A stretch of DNA of 64,000 nt from Halobacillus litoralis (GTDB taxonomy: Bacteria > Bacillota > Bacilli > Bacillales > Halobacillaceae): NCBI RefSeq assembly GCF_020171725.1, contig NZ_JAIVAJ010000007.1, positions 1-64,000 on the forward strand. Direction: 5' to 3'. Shown here piece after piece: positions 44,934-54,956 of this stretch. The position numbers and the translations under genes are program-made. The notes beneath the pieces were generated by a model. It had not been told where the DNA came from. It did not search any database and was given only the letters and a program-made list of their open reading frames with translations. Position 1 is the stretch's first letter. Every line of letters starts with the position of its first letter.

Positions 44934-46146
44934 GAACCGTCACCTGTGGCTTTTTCTTATGAACATCCGCGTGTACTTTCGTCGGAAGTCCCCAAAGCTT
45001 GATAAAGCCGACAGCTGCATTATGGTCGAATGCATCTCCTTTGGAATATGTGGACAATTCTTCATTGTACAGGCTTAGTGGTGATTTCTTGCCGATGACA
45101 TTGTGGTGACCTTTGAACAGCTTCACCTTCACCGTACCTGTAACCACCTTTTGAGTCGTATCAACAAATGCTGATAGCGCAGACTGAAGTGGAGAATACC
45201 ATAGACCATCATAGATGATCTTGGATAGCTGTTGATCGACATTCGTTTTATATTGAGAAACCTCTCTCGTCAACGTCAGGAATTCCAATTCTTTGTGCGC
45301 ATTGATCAGAATCATGGCAGCCGGGTTCTCATACACTTCTCTTGATTTGATTCCGACAAGGCGGTTCTCAGTATGGTCGATTCTTCCGACACCATGCTTT
45401 CCACCCAGTTCATTCAAGTACTCAATGAGCGGTACGAGATCCATCTTCTTACCGTTCAGTGCAACAGGCTTTCCTTCTTCAAAATCAATCTCGATCGTTT
45501 CCGGCGTGTCCGGTGTCTCTTCGATTGGATTCGTCCAGGCAAAGGCCGCTTCCGGTGCTTCCTGCCAAGGATCCTCAAGAACTCCTGCCTCGCAGGCACG
45601 TCCCCAAATGTTTGCATCGATGGAGAAAGGGTTCTCTTTATTGACTGGAACCGGGATGCCTTTTTCTTCTGCATAGATGAGCTGTTCATCACGGTTCATG
45701 CCCCACTCACGTACAGGAGCAATGACTTCAAGTTCCGGATTCAGCGCTTGAATGGATACTTCAAACCGAACCTGATCGTTTCCTTTACCTGTACAGCCGT
45801 GAGCCACAGCGACGGCTCCCTCCTGTTCCGCTACTTCAACAAGCAACTTGGAAATCAGAGGTCTCGATAAAGCTGAGGATAAAGGATACTTCCCTTCATA
45901 TAGAGCATTCGCTTTCAGAGCAGGCATTAAATATTCCTCCGCCAAAAGCTCTTTCGCATTCACCATGATCGCTTTGATGGCACCGACGTCCAACGCCTTC
46001 TGACGAATCTTCTCAAGATCTTTCCCTTCTCCGACATCAAGACCTAATGCAATGACGTCGTATCCGTATTTCTCCTGAATCCATTTAACTGAAATCGATG
46101 TATCTAATCCACCTGAATATGCTAGTACAACCTTTGGCTTTGTCAT
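44926..46146 (-). CDS. argG: Argininosuccinate synthase
   Basis: ATP-dependent condensation of citrulline and aspartate. 406 aa; P-loop-like [23 protein letters not shown], and [22 protein letters not shown] precedes the ATG. First gene of argGH, behind an arginine-type T-box, so expression should rise when tRNA-Arg is uncharged. Confidence 0.97.
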   Translation of the reverse strand: MTKPKVVLAYSGGLDTSISVKWIQEKYGYDVIALGLDVGEGKDLEKIRQKALDVGAIKAIMVNAKELLAEEYLMPALKANALYEGKYPLSSALSRPLISKLLVEVAEQEGAVAVAHGCTGKGNDQVRFEVSIQALNPELEVIAPVREWGMNRDEQLIYAEEKGIPVPVNKENPFSIDANIWGRACEAGVLEDPWQEAPEAAFAWTNPIEETPDTPETIEIDFEEGKPVALNGKKMDLVPLIEYLNELGGKHGVGRIDHTENRLVGIKSREVYENPAAMILINAHKELEFLTLTREVSQYKTNVDQQLSKIIYDGLWYSPLQSALSAFVDTTQKVVTGTVKVKLFKGHHNVIGKKSPLSLYNEELSTYSKGDAFDHNAAVGFIKLWGLPTKVHADVHKKKPQVTVHD

Positions 46147-46172
46147 GTTAACTGCCTCCTTTTTATAGGTAC

Positions 46173-46440
46173 AAAAAAATCCGTCTCTTCCCTAGGGTAG
46201 GGAGAGACGGATTCGTCATTTGAATAATCCGCGGTGCCACTCTCATTGTCTATGAATGTATAGACCAACTTGATACTGATAACGGGTGTACCCGGTTCCG
46301 GCTACTTATGTTCACCGAACTTCTCGGAAGTGCGTTTCAGATGTCGTGACCACCAGGCTTCCACCAACCCCCGGTTCGCTGTTCGATTCATCGTCATCTT
46401 ACTTTCTTCGTCTTTGAAAATGTATATTTATTATCTGTTG
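46173..46440 (-). promoter_or_regulatory. T-box leader (probably arginine) of argGH
   Basis: On the minus strand: stem I with the AGTA motif (GAAAGTAAGATG), distal loop region GGTTGGTGGAAGCC, specifier strand GAAACGCAC in which CGC (46334-46332, followed by A) is an Arg codon; then the T-box AGAGTGGCACCGCG (46243-46230) and a terminator with arms ATCCGTCTCT and AGAGACGGAT and a T run (about 46212-46173). Uncharged tRNA-Arg would stabilise the antiterminator. Confidence 0.93.
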
Positions 46441-46446
46441 TTTATA

Positions 46447-46474
46447 ATTATACATGCGTAACACAAGATGTCAA
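46447..46474 (-). promoter_or_regulatory. Promoter of the argGH T-box
   Basis: TTGACA (46474-46469), 16-bp spacer, TATAAT (46452-46447): consensus hexamers just upstream of the leader. Confidence 0.85.
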
Positions 46475-46497
46475 CGGATAAATGTAAAAAAGTCATT

Positions 46498-46537
46498 CTC
46501 CAAAAACAAACCAGAGGAAAGAGCGCCCCTCCTCCGG
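46498..46537 (-). terminator. Terminator of lctP
   Basis: Stem CCGGAGGA/TCCTCTGG (minus strand) followed by TTTGTTTTT. Confidence 0.8.
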
Positions 46538-46543
46538 TATAGA

Positions 46544-48196
46544 TCACATCATGTACAAGAACCATGTTCCAATGAGCCCTGCGGACACCACGTAGAACAA
46601 CATCGGAACCATCGTGATTCGGATGATCTCTCCTTCTCTTCCAACAAGGTTTACAACAGAAGCAGCTGCGACAACATTAAGAATACATACCATGTTGCCA
46701 GCATTAGATCCGAGTACTTGTAGAGAGATGACAGATTGTCCTGATAAACCAATTTGGTCCGCTGCACTAAATTGGAACAGGGAAAACATCATGTTACTGA
46801 ACGTGGCGCTGCCAGAAATGAAAGATCCAAGCGCACCAATAACAGGCGCGACAAGCGGCCATGCTCCTCCAACGGCTTCTGACACCAGAACCGCAAGCTC
46901 CATGGGCATACTTAAAAGGTCAGCTTCGTTCACACCAGAATTGATGAAGATCCGCACCATAGGTACAGCAGCCCCTAAAGCGACGACGCTTCCCAGCATA
47001 GAAGAGGCAGAAGTCGTAATCGTCCTTTTCACTTCCTTACGATTCATTCTGTGATAGAGGATGGTTAGAATCATAGCCACGAAGAATAAACTACCAGGAA
47101 GATAGAGTGGTTCAAAAGAAGTCGAAATCCCTGTTCCTAAAATATCATCCCACTGTACTTTCACACTTTGCAGCCATTGCTTGAAGGGAAGGATCTCTAA
47201 GCGTGTGATAACCAGCATAAGAGCGACAAGAATGTATGGAACCCAAGCTTTATGCAACGGCATGCGCTCCACCATAGCGACCACTTCCCCCGTCCCCTCC
47301 TCTTCCTCTATTTTAGGAAAGTCCCAAGCTTGATCAGGTAAAAGAAACCCCTTCCTAGCAGCTGGTACGACAATCGCTAATCCAACAAGTCCGCCTATGA
47401 TGGAAGGAAACTCCGGACCGAATAAAGTAGCGACCAGAAATGCCGGAACAGTAAAACTCAGTCCTGCAAACAAAGCAAACCTCCACACTTCGAGTCCTTC
47501 CTTAATCGAGCGATTCTCTCCGAACAACTTCGTCAACATGATGACGAGGATAAGCGGAATCCATGTCCCGATGAACAAATCCATCATGACGGCAGATTGA
47601 GCAACTCCCTGTATATACTCCGTCATCGCTTGGCCTTGCAATCCCTGTTGAACAGGCGCTGCAATGTCTGCCCCTTGTCTTAACCCCTGATCGACCCCTA
47701 CAATCAGCGGTGTTCCGACTGCACCGAATGATACAGAGCTGCTATCGGCGATCAGCGCCAAAGATACTGCAGCAAGAGCTGGGAAGCCCAGCGTTACTAA
47801 GAGCGGGGCCGCAATGGCAGCTGGAGTACCAAAACCTGCCGCTCCTTCTATGAAGGAACCGAACAGCCAGGCAATGATGATCACCTGCACCCGTCGATCA
47901 GAAGAAATATGAGAAAACCCGAACCGGATTGTCTCAAGTGCTCCACTGTGCTTCAACGTATTCAATAGAAGAATGGCTCCAAATACAATCCATAGAATTG
48001 AAACTGCAATCATGAGACCTTCTATAGAGGCAGCAACTACTCGAATCAAAGGAACCTTCCACACCATTACCGAAAGAACCCCCACAACAATGAGACTAAT
48101 AGGCATTGCTTTAACAGCGGGCAAGCGTAACATCACCAACAAGATCAATACAGCAAGAACACGCATCAGCGCCGTCATTGTCTGCAAAAAGTCCAT
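46544..48196 (-). CDS. lctP: L-lactate permease
   Basis: 550-aa member of the LctP family with about 13 membrane helices; [17 protein letters not shown] and [13 protein letters not shown] are its conserved loops, and [13 protein letters not shown] lies near the C-terminus. It exchanges lactate with protons. A perfect Rex operator and a TATAAT (48231-48226) lie upstream, fitting control by the NADH/NAD ratio as for B. subtilis lctP. No ldh gene is linked to it here. Confidence 0.94.
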   Translation of the reverse strand: MDFLQTMTALMRVLAVLILLVMLRLPAVKAMPISLIVVGVLSVMVWKVPLIRVVAASIEGLMIAVSILWIVFGAILLLNTLKHSGALETIRFGFSHISSDRRVQVIIIAWLFGSFIEGAAGFGTPAAIAAPLLVTLGFPALAAVSLALIADSSSVSFGAVGTPLIVGVDQGLRQGADIAAPVQQGLQGQAMTEYIQGVAQSAVMMDLFIGTWIPLILVIMLTKLFGENRSIKEGLEVWRFALFAGLSFTVPAFLVATLFGPEFPSIIGGLVGLAIVVPAARKGFLLPDQAWDFPKIEEEEGTGEVVAMVERMPLHKAWVPYILVALMLVITRLEILPFKQWLQSVKVQWDDILGTGISTSFEPLYLPGSLFFVAMILTILYHRMNRKEVKRTITTSASSMLGSVVALGAAVPMVRIFINSGVNEADLLSMPMELAVLVSEAVGGAWPLVAPVIGALGSFISGSATFSNMMFSLFQFSAADQIGLSGQSVISLQVLGSNAGNMVCILNVVAAASVVNLVGREGEIIRITMVPMLFYVVSAGLIGTWFLYMM

Positions 48197-48258
48197 GCCA
48201 TCACCCCTCTAATCTATACTTTCATTATAATGGAAAAACGAGGCGTTGAATCACTTAT

Positions 48259-48276
48259 TTGTGAACATTTTCACAA
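48259..48276. promoter_or_regulatory. Rex operator upstream of lctP
   Basis: TTGTGAACATTTTCACAA is a perfect palindromic match to the Rex consensus TTGTGAA-N4-TTCACAA. It lies about 30-45 bp upstream of the lctP -10, over the -35 region, where bound Rex would block the polymerase. Confidence 0.92.
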
Positions 48277-48383
48277 ACTTTTCGTGATCTCCACTCTTCT
48301 TCCCCTTCCTATTCCTTTTCCTTTCATGACGTGTTACACTATTCAAGTATGAAATTAAATAAAAGTCCGTTTTTCGAAGCGGG

Positions 48384-48454
48384 AGAGGTTCTAGCTACAC
48401 CCTCTATAAAAAACTAAGGATGGAACTATACCTTGCCTTAGGTATGGTTTTTTT
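48384..48454 (+). promoter_or_regulatory. PreQ1-I riboswitch and terminator (queCDE leader)
   Basis: AGAGGTTCTAGCTACACCCT followed by an A-rich tail and CTAAGG (48384-48419) is the class I preQ1 aptamer, practically the same as in B. subtilis queC. The expression platform is AACTATACCT/AGGTATGGTT (48424-48450) with a run of T. PreQ1 would promote termination. Confidence 0.97.
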
Positions 48455-48508
48455 ATGTTTTTGGGTGAGTAGAATTCTCTTTTTCTAGTATGGAAGGAGA
48501 ATTTTTTT

Positions 48509-49174
48509 ATGAAAAAAAACGAGAAAGCTGTCGTTGTATTCAGCGGCGGCCAAGATAGTACGACCTGCCTGTTCTGGGCACTTGAGAAGTTCAATCATGT
48601 AGAAGTCGTCACATTCGATTATGATCAGCGCCACAAAGCAGAAATCGAAGTGGCCAAAGAAATCGCAGAAGAACAGAAGGTGAAGCACCACGTTCTGGAT
48701 ATGGCCTTGTTGAATCAGCTGGCGCCGAATGCGTTAACGCGTGATGACATCGAAGTGAAAGACGGTGAAGACGGAGAACTCCCTTCTACATTCGTACCAG
48801 GACGCAACCTGTTATTCTTATCCTTCGCAACGATTCTGGCACGTGGAATCGGAGCCAAGCACGTCATTACTGGCGTATGTGAGACGGACTTCAGCGGCTA
48901 TCCGGACTGCCGTGACGTGTTCATCAAATCACTGAACGTCACATTGAATCTTTCGATGGATGACGAATTTGTTGTGCATACACCACTCATGTGGCTCGAC
49001 AAAGCGGAAACGTGGGAAATGGCCGATGAATTAGGGGCCTTTGATTACGTTCGCAACAAGACGCTGACGTGCTATAACGGAGTTCGCGGTGATGGCTGCG
49101 GAGAATGTCCGGCCTGCGAGCTGCGACAAAACGGTTTAAATGACTACTTGGATAAGAAAGAGAGGAATGCGTAA
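48509..49174 (+). CDS. queC: 7-cyano-7-deazaguanine synthase
   Basis: Makes preQ0 from 7-carboxy-7-deazaguanine using ATP and ammonia. 221 aa; PP-loop [12 protein letters not shown] at the N-terminus, and zinc ligands [16 protein letters not shown]. Its stop overlaps the queD start (TAATG). Confidence 0.97.
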   Translation: MKKNEKAVVVFSGGQDSTTCLFWALEKFNHVEVVTFDYDQRHKAEIEVAKEIAEEQKVKHHVLDMALLNQLAPNALTRDDIEVKDGEDGELPSTFVPGRNLLFLSFATILARGIGAKHVITGVCETDFSGYPDCRDVFIKSLNVTLNLSMDDEFVVHTPLMWLDKAETWEMADELGAFDYVRNKTLTCYNGVRGDGCGECPACELRQNGLNDYLDKKERNA

Positions 49175-49641
49175 TGTTCGGCTTTACAATCGTAGAGAAC
49201 CTGCAGAAAATCGATGAAGACATCAAACGGGAAGAACTGACGTATCACCAGAAACGCGTGATGGTCAGCAAGGAGTTCACCTTTGATGCCGCCCACCACC
49301 TTCACTGTTATGAAGGAAAGTGTAAAAACCTCCACGGGCATACGTATAAAGCCATCTTTGGCATCAGTGGGTTTGTCGATGAGATCGGCATCGTAATGGA
49401 TTTCGGTGATATCAAAACAATATGGAAAGAGCAAATCGAGGTTCACTTGGACCACCGTTATTTGAACGATACGCTGCCAAACATGAACACAACGGCTGAA
49501 AATATGGTCGTGTGGATTTTCGAAAAAATGGAGGAAGCGCTGCAGGGGCACCCTCAAGGGTGTCGTGTGGAGTTTGTGAAGCTGTATGAGACGCCGACAA
49601 GCTTTGCAGAAGCGAGACGGGAGTGGATGACGAATGAATAA
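49174..49641 (+). CDS. queD: 6-carboxy-5,6,7,8-tetrahydropterin synthase
   Basis: Second step of the queuosine pathway, from dihydroneopterin triphosphate. 155 aa; zinc histidines in DAAHHLH and NLHGHTY, catalytic Cys in CYEGKCKNLHG, and LDHRYLND. The N-terminal 27 residues are an extension usual in Bacillus QueD. It overlaps queE by 8 bp. Confidence 0.96.
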   Translation: MFGFTIVENLQKIDEDIKREELTYHQKRVMVSKEFTFDAAHHLHCYEGKCKNLHGHTYKAIFGISGFVDEIGIVMDFGDIKTIWKEQIEVHLDHRYLNDTLPNMNTTAENMVVWIFEKMEEALQGHPQGCRVEFVKLYETPTSFAEARREWMTNE

Positions 49642-50362
49642 ATTCCCGGTACTTGAAATCTTCGGTCCGACGATTCAAGGGGAAGGAATGGTCGTCGGTC
49701 GGAAGACGATGTTCGTCCGTACAGCCGGCTGTGATTACAGCTGCGCCTGGTGCGACTCGGCCTTCACTTGGGACGGCTCTGCTAAAGAAGACATTGAACG
49801 GTTAACAGCTGGTGATATCGTGGACCGCCTCCTGCAAACCGGTGGAGAACAGTTCGACCACGTCACCATTTCAGGCGGAAACCCAGCCCTGCTTAAAAAT
49901 CTGCATGAGCTGATTGAACCGCTCCACGAACGTGGAATCGAAGTTGCCCTGGAAACCCAGGGGAGCCGTTGGCAGGATTGGTTTACGAAGATTGATGATT
50001 TGACGATCTCTCCGAAGCCACCAAGCTCTAAAATGAAAACGAACTGGCTTGTCCTTGATGAAATCATCGCAAGCTTAAAAGATCATGGCCGTCAAAGCCA
50101 TACAAGCTTAAAGGTTGTCATTTTTGACGAAACAGACCTCCAATACGCTGAAGAAGTACATGAACGATACCCGGATGTCCCTTTCTTCCTGCAAGTCGGA
50201 AATGATGACCTTGAAGAAAATCAGCCGGCCAACTTAGCCAGTCACTTACTGGATCAGTATGAATGGCTCATAGATCAAGTTGTTGCCTCGAAGAAACTGA
50301 ACCGCGTGCGTGTCCTCCCACAAGTACATGCGCTCGTTTGGGGTAATAAACGAGGTGTATAG
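49634..50362 (+). CDS. queE: 7-carboxy-7-deazaguanine synthase
   Basis: Radical SAM enzyme; 242 aa. Cluster motif C-x3-C-x2-C in TAGCDYSCAWCDSAFTW, preceded by EIFGPTIQGEG, with the SAM-binding TISGGNPAL. Last gene of queCDE; queF is not adjacent, unlike in B. subtilis. Confidence 0.96.
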   Translation: MNKFPVLEIFGPTIQGEGMVVGRKTMFVRTAGCDYSCAWCDSAFTWDGSAKEDIERLTAGDIVDRLLQTGGEQFDHVTISGGNPALLKNLHELIEPLHERGIEVALETQGSRWQDWFTKIDDLTISPKPPSSKMKTNWLVLDEIIASLKDHGRQSHTSLKVVIFDETDLQYAEEVHERYPDVPFFLQVGNDDLEENQPANLASHLLDQYEWLIDQVVASKKLNRVRVLPQVHALVWGNKRGV

Positions 50363-50371
50363 ATCCACACG

Positions 50372-50404
50372 AAAAGGTGCCTGCATTCAGGCACCTCTTT
50401 TTTT
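50372..50404. terminator. Terminator of queCDE, shared with the YqaE-type gene
   Basis: Stem AGGTGCCTG/CAGGCACCT-type arms followed by TTTTTTT. The stop codon of the convergent YqaE-family gene lies within the stem. Confidence 0.92.
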
Positions 50405-50557
50405 AGCATCATAATGACCTTTGACCACAACAGCGGCATGAACCGCGCCAGGCACATAAAACAGCAGCGTCAGCAACAAATTGAGCAGGGCCGTGAATGG
50501 CCTACCCGTAAACAGCACCGCGAGCGGCGGGAGAAAAATAACGAGAATGTATAACAT
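50387..50557 (-). CDS. YqaE/Pmp3 family membrane peptide
   Basis: 56-aa proteolipid of the UPF0057 family: MLYILVIFLPPLAVLFTG, two hydrophobic helices, PP in the first and NLLLTLLFYVPGAVHA in the second, then a short hydrophilic tail (VVKGHYDAKKRGA). Family members respond to salt and cold and affect membrane potential. GGAGGG lies 9 bases before the ATG. The gene ends inside the queE terminator. Confidence 0.9.
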   Translation of the reverse strand: MLYILVIFLPPLAVLFTGRPFTALLNLLLTLLFYVPGAVHAAVVVKGHYDAKKRGA

Positions 50558-50620
50558 GATGATGGTCCCTCCTTCATCATGAGAATTCCCCCATCGCCCT
50601 TGTCCGAAACCACAAGACGA

Positions 50621-51877
50621 TTAGGCACTCTTACTTTGTTTGAGCTTTTCACGCTTCTGCTTCTCATCACGCTTCGTCAAAATCGAAACAATCAGGGCGA
50701 TGACAAACAACCCGGCAAAGTAAATCAAACTGTTTTCATAGCTTCCCGTCGTATCCTGCATCCATGCAGAGAACAGCGGTCCGACAAGTCCGGCTGCCGC
50801 CCACGCTGTTAAAATGTATCCGTGGATCGCGCCCAGTTCCTTTGTTCCGAACAAGTCCCCGATAAAGGCAGGGATGGTGGCAAAACCGCCTCCATAACAG
50901 GTGTAAATCACAGCCAGCGCCGCGACAAAAATCCAGGCCAGCGACGTAAAAGGTAAGACGATAAATAAGGCGATCTGAATGACAAAGAAGGTGACATACG
51001 TATTCCCACGTCCCAGATAGTCAGATGCACTCGCCCAGCCGATTCGACCGGCTCCGTTGAAAATCCCCATCACACCGACCAGTGTCGCCGCGGCTGCAGC
51101 CGACATTCCGATACTGCCTTGAGCAAGAGGTTTAGCCGCTGAGATCACGGCAATTCCACACGTTACGTTGATGAACAGCATAATCCACAAGTAATAGAAC
51201 CGCTTCGTTTTCAACGATTCCTTGGCCGTCAGATTCGCCAGGTCCTGAGAATCGCTGTCTTCTGCCTCATCCTCTTGATAGCCATCAGGCTTCCATCCTT
51301 CTGGTGGACGGGAAATATAGAGAGATGACAAAATCATAATGACGAAATAACTGATGCCGAGCGTGTAAAACGTAGCCGCTATGCCGGCATTACTAATTAA
51401 GTAATCCATGATCGGACTTGCAATCGCAGCTGCAAAGCCGAATCCCATAATCGCCATTCCTGTAGCAAGCCCGCGTCGATCCGGAAACCATTTTACCAGC
51501 GTGGATACAGGCGCAATGTAACCGACCCCTAAACCGATTCCGCCAAGAACGCCATAAAAGACATACAACAGCCACAAAGAACCTACGTTCACGGCAATTC
51601 CTGAACCTGCGACGCCGATTCCGAAAAAGACAGCGGCTGTAATCCCCGCGACCCTCGGCCCGTATTTCTCAACAAACCAGCCCAAGAACGCAGCCGACAA
51701 TCCCAGAAACAAAATAGCAAGGCTGAACGTGAGCTGAACCTGGCTTGAAGACCAGCCGAACTCTTCACTCAATGGAGTAGTAAAGTTACTCCATGCATAA
51801 ACAGAGCCGATTGAGATGTGAATCCCTACTGCCGACAATGCAATCAACCATCGATTTTTGACCTTTTCTTTAGCCAT
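50621..51877 (-). CDS. OFA family major facilitator transporter
   Basis: 418 aa, 12 membrane helices. The N-terminus NRWLIALSAVGIHISIGSVYAWS and the loop FVEKYGPRVAG are typical of the oxalate/formate antiporter family, many members of which carry monocarboxylates such as lactate or pyruvate. The C-terminus is Lys-rich. Substrate not predictable from sequence alone. Confidence 0.9.
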   Translation of the reverse strand: MAKEKVKNRWLIALSAVGIHISIGSVYAWSNFTTPLSEEFGWSSSQVQLTFSLAILFLGLSAAFLGWFVEKYGPRVAGITAAVFFGIGVAGSGIAVNVGSLWLLYVFYGVLGGIGLGVGYIAPVSTLVKWFPDRRGLATGMAIMGFGFAAAIASPIMDYLISNAGIAATFYTLGISYFVIMILSSLYISRPPEGWKPDGYQEDEAEDSDSQDLANLTAKESLKTKRFYYLWIMLFINVTCGIAVISAAKPLAQGSIGMSAAAAATLVGVMGIFNGAGRIGWASASDYLGRGNTYVTFFVIQIALFIVLPFTSLAWIFVAALAVIYTCYGGGFATIPAFIGDLFGTKELGAIHGYILTAWAAAGLVGPLFSAWMQDTTGSYENSLIYFAGLFVIALIVSILTKRDEKQKREKLKQSKSA

Positions 51878-51973
51878 TCTTTTCCCACCTTTCCCATTAT
51901 AAGTAACCTTTCTTCTATTTCCTTAATTTTCATCCTATAAACGATAAACCGATTTATAGACTCTTTAACCGCA

Positions 51974-52009
51974 TAAAAAACGCTCTCTAAAGATTCAGAG
52001 AGCGTTTTA
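51974..52009 (-). terminator. Terminator of the pullulanase gene
   Basis: Perfect stem AAAACGCTCTCT/AGAGAGCGTTTT flanked by A/T runs. Confidence 0.92.
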
Positions 52010-52017
52010 AAGCTTTG

Positions 52018-54753
52018 TTATTTGTTCTTTACTTTAACGACAACGGTTGTCAGTGGGGCAAGGGTTACTTTATCCTTCTTCAACATCACCCCAGTTGGGT
52101 GCTTGATTTTTTTCGTACCTGCTTTGTCACGATCGACAAGTACTTTCCCTTTGGATAAGGATTCAGATAGAGTAAGCGTTCGTTCCTGATTGTCGGCATT
52201 GATGAATACATAGTAGGAATTCTTGCCGTCTGTTGTGACATTTTTATATCCAATCAACAGATCTTCCTCATCGATTTCCGGAGCATCGATGAGCGTGACA
52301 TTCTCGTTGACCAGCTCTTCTGAACCTAGAGAAAAAGCATCGGTTGACCGTTTCAGCTCAATAAGACCTTTCGTGTATTCCATCGTTTCTTTCTGAATCC
52401 CTTCATTCGTCACTTTATCCCAGTCGAATTGGTTAATGATGTCTGAAGAATCGTAGGAGTCGTGGATAAAGTATGGATGTTCAAATGGTTCGCCATTTTC
52501 ATCGACCATGTACGTTGACTTGGCCTCGGGCTCCCCTTCTTCTTTCCACTGCTTTGTCCGTCCGTATTCCTGTCCTGCATGGAGGAAGGAAACGCCCTGA
52601 CTCAATAGAATCATAGAATTACCGATTCGAATTCTGCGCTGAATCTCTTCTTCATGATGCGCAGGGTCTTTCTGGATGGAGTGAGCGATGACGTCGTGAA
52701 GCGTCAGATTATCATGGGCTGCAATATACTGGACGATATCACCGGGATTATTCTCTGAAACGTTGCCGGGCTGAGCTTTGATGTTCTGGAAGATGGTCTC
52801 AATGTTACGAGCGCCTCCTGTAATGAAACGCGGCTCCCCTTCACTTCCGAATCCAGATTTCAGTTCATTACGCATCTCATCAGAGAAAACGGCTGCACTG
52901 TCCGTGTCTCCCATCCAGTCCTGATCAGCGGGGGTCACTTCACTTTCTGAACTTCCATCCCCGTCAAACGTCCGCCACCCTTCTCCAAGCATCAAAATAT
53001 CAGGGTTCAGCTTTTTCGCTTCATTATAAGCCAGTTGGACGCTCTCCGCATCAAGGTCTCCCATCAGGTCAAACCGGAAGCCGTCCACTTTGAATTCGTC
53101 CACCCAATATTTAATCGAATCGACCATTAATTTACGGGACATCTCATGCGTCGTTCCTACTTTTCCACCGCCATAACCGGTTTTCGTCTGGCCTTCTTCA
53201 TCCATGAAGTGATAATAATCCGGCACAAGGTCCTCCAGTATGCTGACTTTAGCGGTGTGGTTATAGACGACATCAAGGATGACACCCATTTTACGTTTAT
53301 GAATTTCTTTTACGAGCTGCTTGAATTCAGCAATACGAGCTTCCGGATCTTGCGGACGCTCTGAATACATCCCCGATAAGGCGAAATAACTGTGGGGGTC
53401 GTATCCCCAGTTATAGTTGTTGCCAGATGAGGAAAACTCGAGTTCAAGTTCCTTGTCCAACTCGTTTCCGAAGTAATATTTCATCACAGGCAGTAACTGA
53501 ACATGCGTCACACCAAGCTCTTTAAGATAATCGAGCTTTTCCCCAAAAGCGTCGAACGTTCCAACTTGTGCTTCTGTTTCGAGATCAGGATCAGAGGTGA
53601 TATCGCGTACGTGCGCTTCCCAAATCACCGCATCTTCTCTCTTTTCATAGCCTTTGATTTTCGCAAAATCAAGCTTCGGTCCAATTGAGGAAGGGTCTAC
53701 GATCGCCGCTTTCCCAACGGTATCGGCGTCATCATCCCTTGATGCTGCCATCGACTTGGCATAAGGATCGAGTGCGAGCTTCGTCTCTCCCGCATTCGTA
53801 ATCTCATATTGATAATAGTAACCTTTCAAGTCCTGAAGCCCCGTATTGTCCTCATTAAGCACAACGCTCCAAACCCCGGCCTCTTTGGTCATCGGGATGT
53901 TCTCTTTTACCACATGGTATTGATCGTCTTTGTCATAAAGCACGACCGATACACTTTCCGCTGTCGGGGACCATACCTTCAGGGACGCAGAGCCGTTTTG
54001 ATGAAGAGAAGCACCGAGGTCATCCCCATCATAGGAAAACTGCTCGTCCAGTAACGACCAGTCGACTTGAACCTCCTCTTTCTCTCCCTTATACGTGATC
54101 GTATAAGACTTCGTAATGTCCAACGATTCGCCGAGAAGAAGTTCCACTTTCTGGCCATCCCTATTGATCCCCTCAAGTGGAATCGCTGCACCAGACTCAT
54201 CTTCTAACGTAAAGTCCGCAGCAGAAGCTTGTTCAACTCGGCTTAGATAGGCATCAATCTTCGTTAAGGTCTGCATTTCAGCAAAAGTAACTTCTACTCC
54301 AATTTCAGGCTGTTCAAGAAAAACGTCCTCTTCTCCTTGGACAATCCAAAATTCATTGGCTCCCGAATCAGGAAAACTGCGATCGTTCGGTGTATCCTTC
54401 ATATCGCCTTTATGCACGATGAAATTCAGTCCATGCTCAATGTCGACGACGGGTACATCTACGTACGCTCCCCACGGACTCGTTTCATCAAATAAGACAG
54501 GTGCCCCCCAGTCTACGCTGAAATCGATTGCCGGATGATCTCCGTTCGCGTTCCAAAGATGCAGTCCCCACCCGTCATACTCTCCATCTAAACGCTTGTA
54601 ATGAATACGCACATGATCCTCAGGAATTGGTTGTTCAACAGACGTTTCAGCATGCACGACAGCCTGTCCCTCCAGTGATATCGATGTCGCTGGTGAAACG
54701 GACGCGAGCATCACCACACTACTCATAATCGCCACAAGTTTCTTCCTCCTCAT
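52018..54753 (-). CDS. pulA: Secreted type I pullulanase
   Basis: ATG at 54753 (AAGGAGAG upstream) gives 911 aa with a clear signal peptide (RRKKLVAIMSSVVMLASVSP). Order: starch-binding CBM41-like module (VRIHYKRLDGEYDGWGLHLW, key W residues), an Ig-like linker, CBM48 (AYSPTAESVSVVLYD-like), and the GH13 catalytic barrel with pullulanase motif YNWGYDPHSYF, nucleophile Asp in GFRFDLMGD, acid Glu in MLGEGW and AAHDNLTLHD. It debranches alpha-1,6 links in pullulan and starch outside the cell. A cre site lies upstream. There is no wall anchor. Confidence 0.94.
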   Translation of the reverse strand: MRRKKLVAIMSSVVMLASVSPATSISLEGQAVVHAETSVEQPIPEDHVRIHYKRLDGEYDGWGLHLWNANGDHPAIDFSVDWGAPVLFDETSPWGAYVDVPVVDIEHGLNFIVHKGDMKDTPNDRSFPDSGANEFWIVQGEEDVFLEQPEIGVEVTFAEMQTLTKIDAYLSRVEQASAADFTLEDESGAAIPLEGINRDGQKVELLLGESLDITKSYTITYKGEKEEVQVDWSLLDEQFSYDGDDLGASLHQNGSASLKVWSPTAESVSVVLYDKDDQYHVVKENIPMTKEAGVWSVVLNEDNTGLQDLKGYYYQYEITNAGETKLALDPYAKSMAASRDDDADTVGKAAIVDPSSIGPKLDFAKIKGYEKREDAVIWEAHVRDITSDPDLETEAQVGTFDAFGEKLDYLKELGVTHVQLLPVMKYYFGNELDKELELEFSSSGNNYNWGYDPHSYFALSGMYSERPQDPEARIAEFKQLVKEIHKRKMGVILDVVYNHTAKVSILEDLVPDYYHFMDEEGQTKTGYGGGKVGTTHEMSRKLMVDSIKYWVDEFKVDGFRFDLMGDLDAESVQLAYNEAKKLNPDILMLGEGWRTFDGDGSSESEVTPADQDWMGDTDSAAVFSDEMRNELKSGFGSEGEPRFITGGARNIETIFQNIKAQPGNVSENNPGDIVQYIAAHDNLTLHDVIAHSIQKDPAHHEEEIQRRIRIGNSMILLSQGVSFLHAGQEYGRTKQWKEEGEPEAKSTYMVDENGEPFEHPYFIHDSYDSSDIINQFDWDKVTNEGIQKETMEYTKGLIELKRSTDAFSLGSEELVNENVTLIDAPEIDEEDLLIGYKNVTTDGKNSYYVFINADNQERTLTLSESLSKGKVLVDRDKAGTKKIKHPTGVMLKKDKVTLAPLTTVVVKVKNK

Positions 54754-54804
54754 ATGTACCACTCTCCTTCTTTTATTTCCTTTTTCATGAATAGAGAAAC
54801 CTTG

Positions 54805-54818
54805 TGCAAACGCTTCCA
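54805..54818 (-). promoter_or_regulatory. cre (CcpA) site upstream of pulA
   Basis: On the minus strand TGGAAGCGTTTGCA, within the near-palindrome TTGTGGAAGCGTTTGCACAA (54821-54802), matches 13 of 14 positions of the cre consensus. It is about 55 bp before the start codon and explains glucose repression of a starch enzyme. Confidence 0.75.
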
Positions 54819-54916
54819 CAATATCCAACTACAACTTTAGCATAAAAGTGTGGAAATTATGCGTTTAATTTTCTGATTTTTCAATAATTGGTATATTGAA
54901 CTAATTCCAATAGACT

Positions 54917-54949
54917 AAAAAAAACTTCCTGCATTTCGCAAGAAGTTTT
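54917..54949 (-). terminator. Terminator of the HEAT-like gene
   Basis: Stem AAAACTTC-TGC/GCA-GAAGTTTT with one small bulge and T run on the minus strand. Confidence 0.85.
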
Positions 54950-54956
54950 CAAGAGT

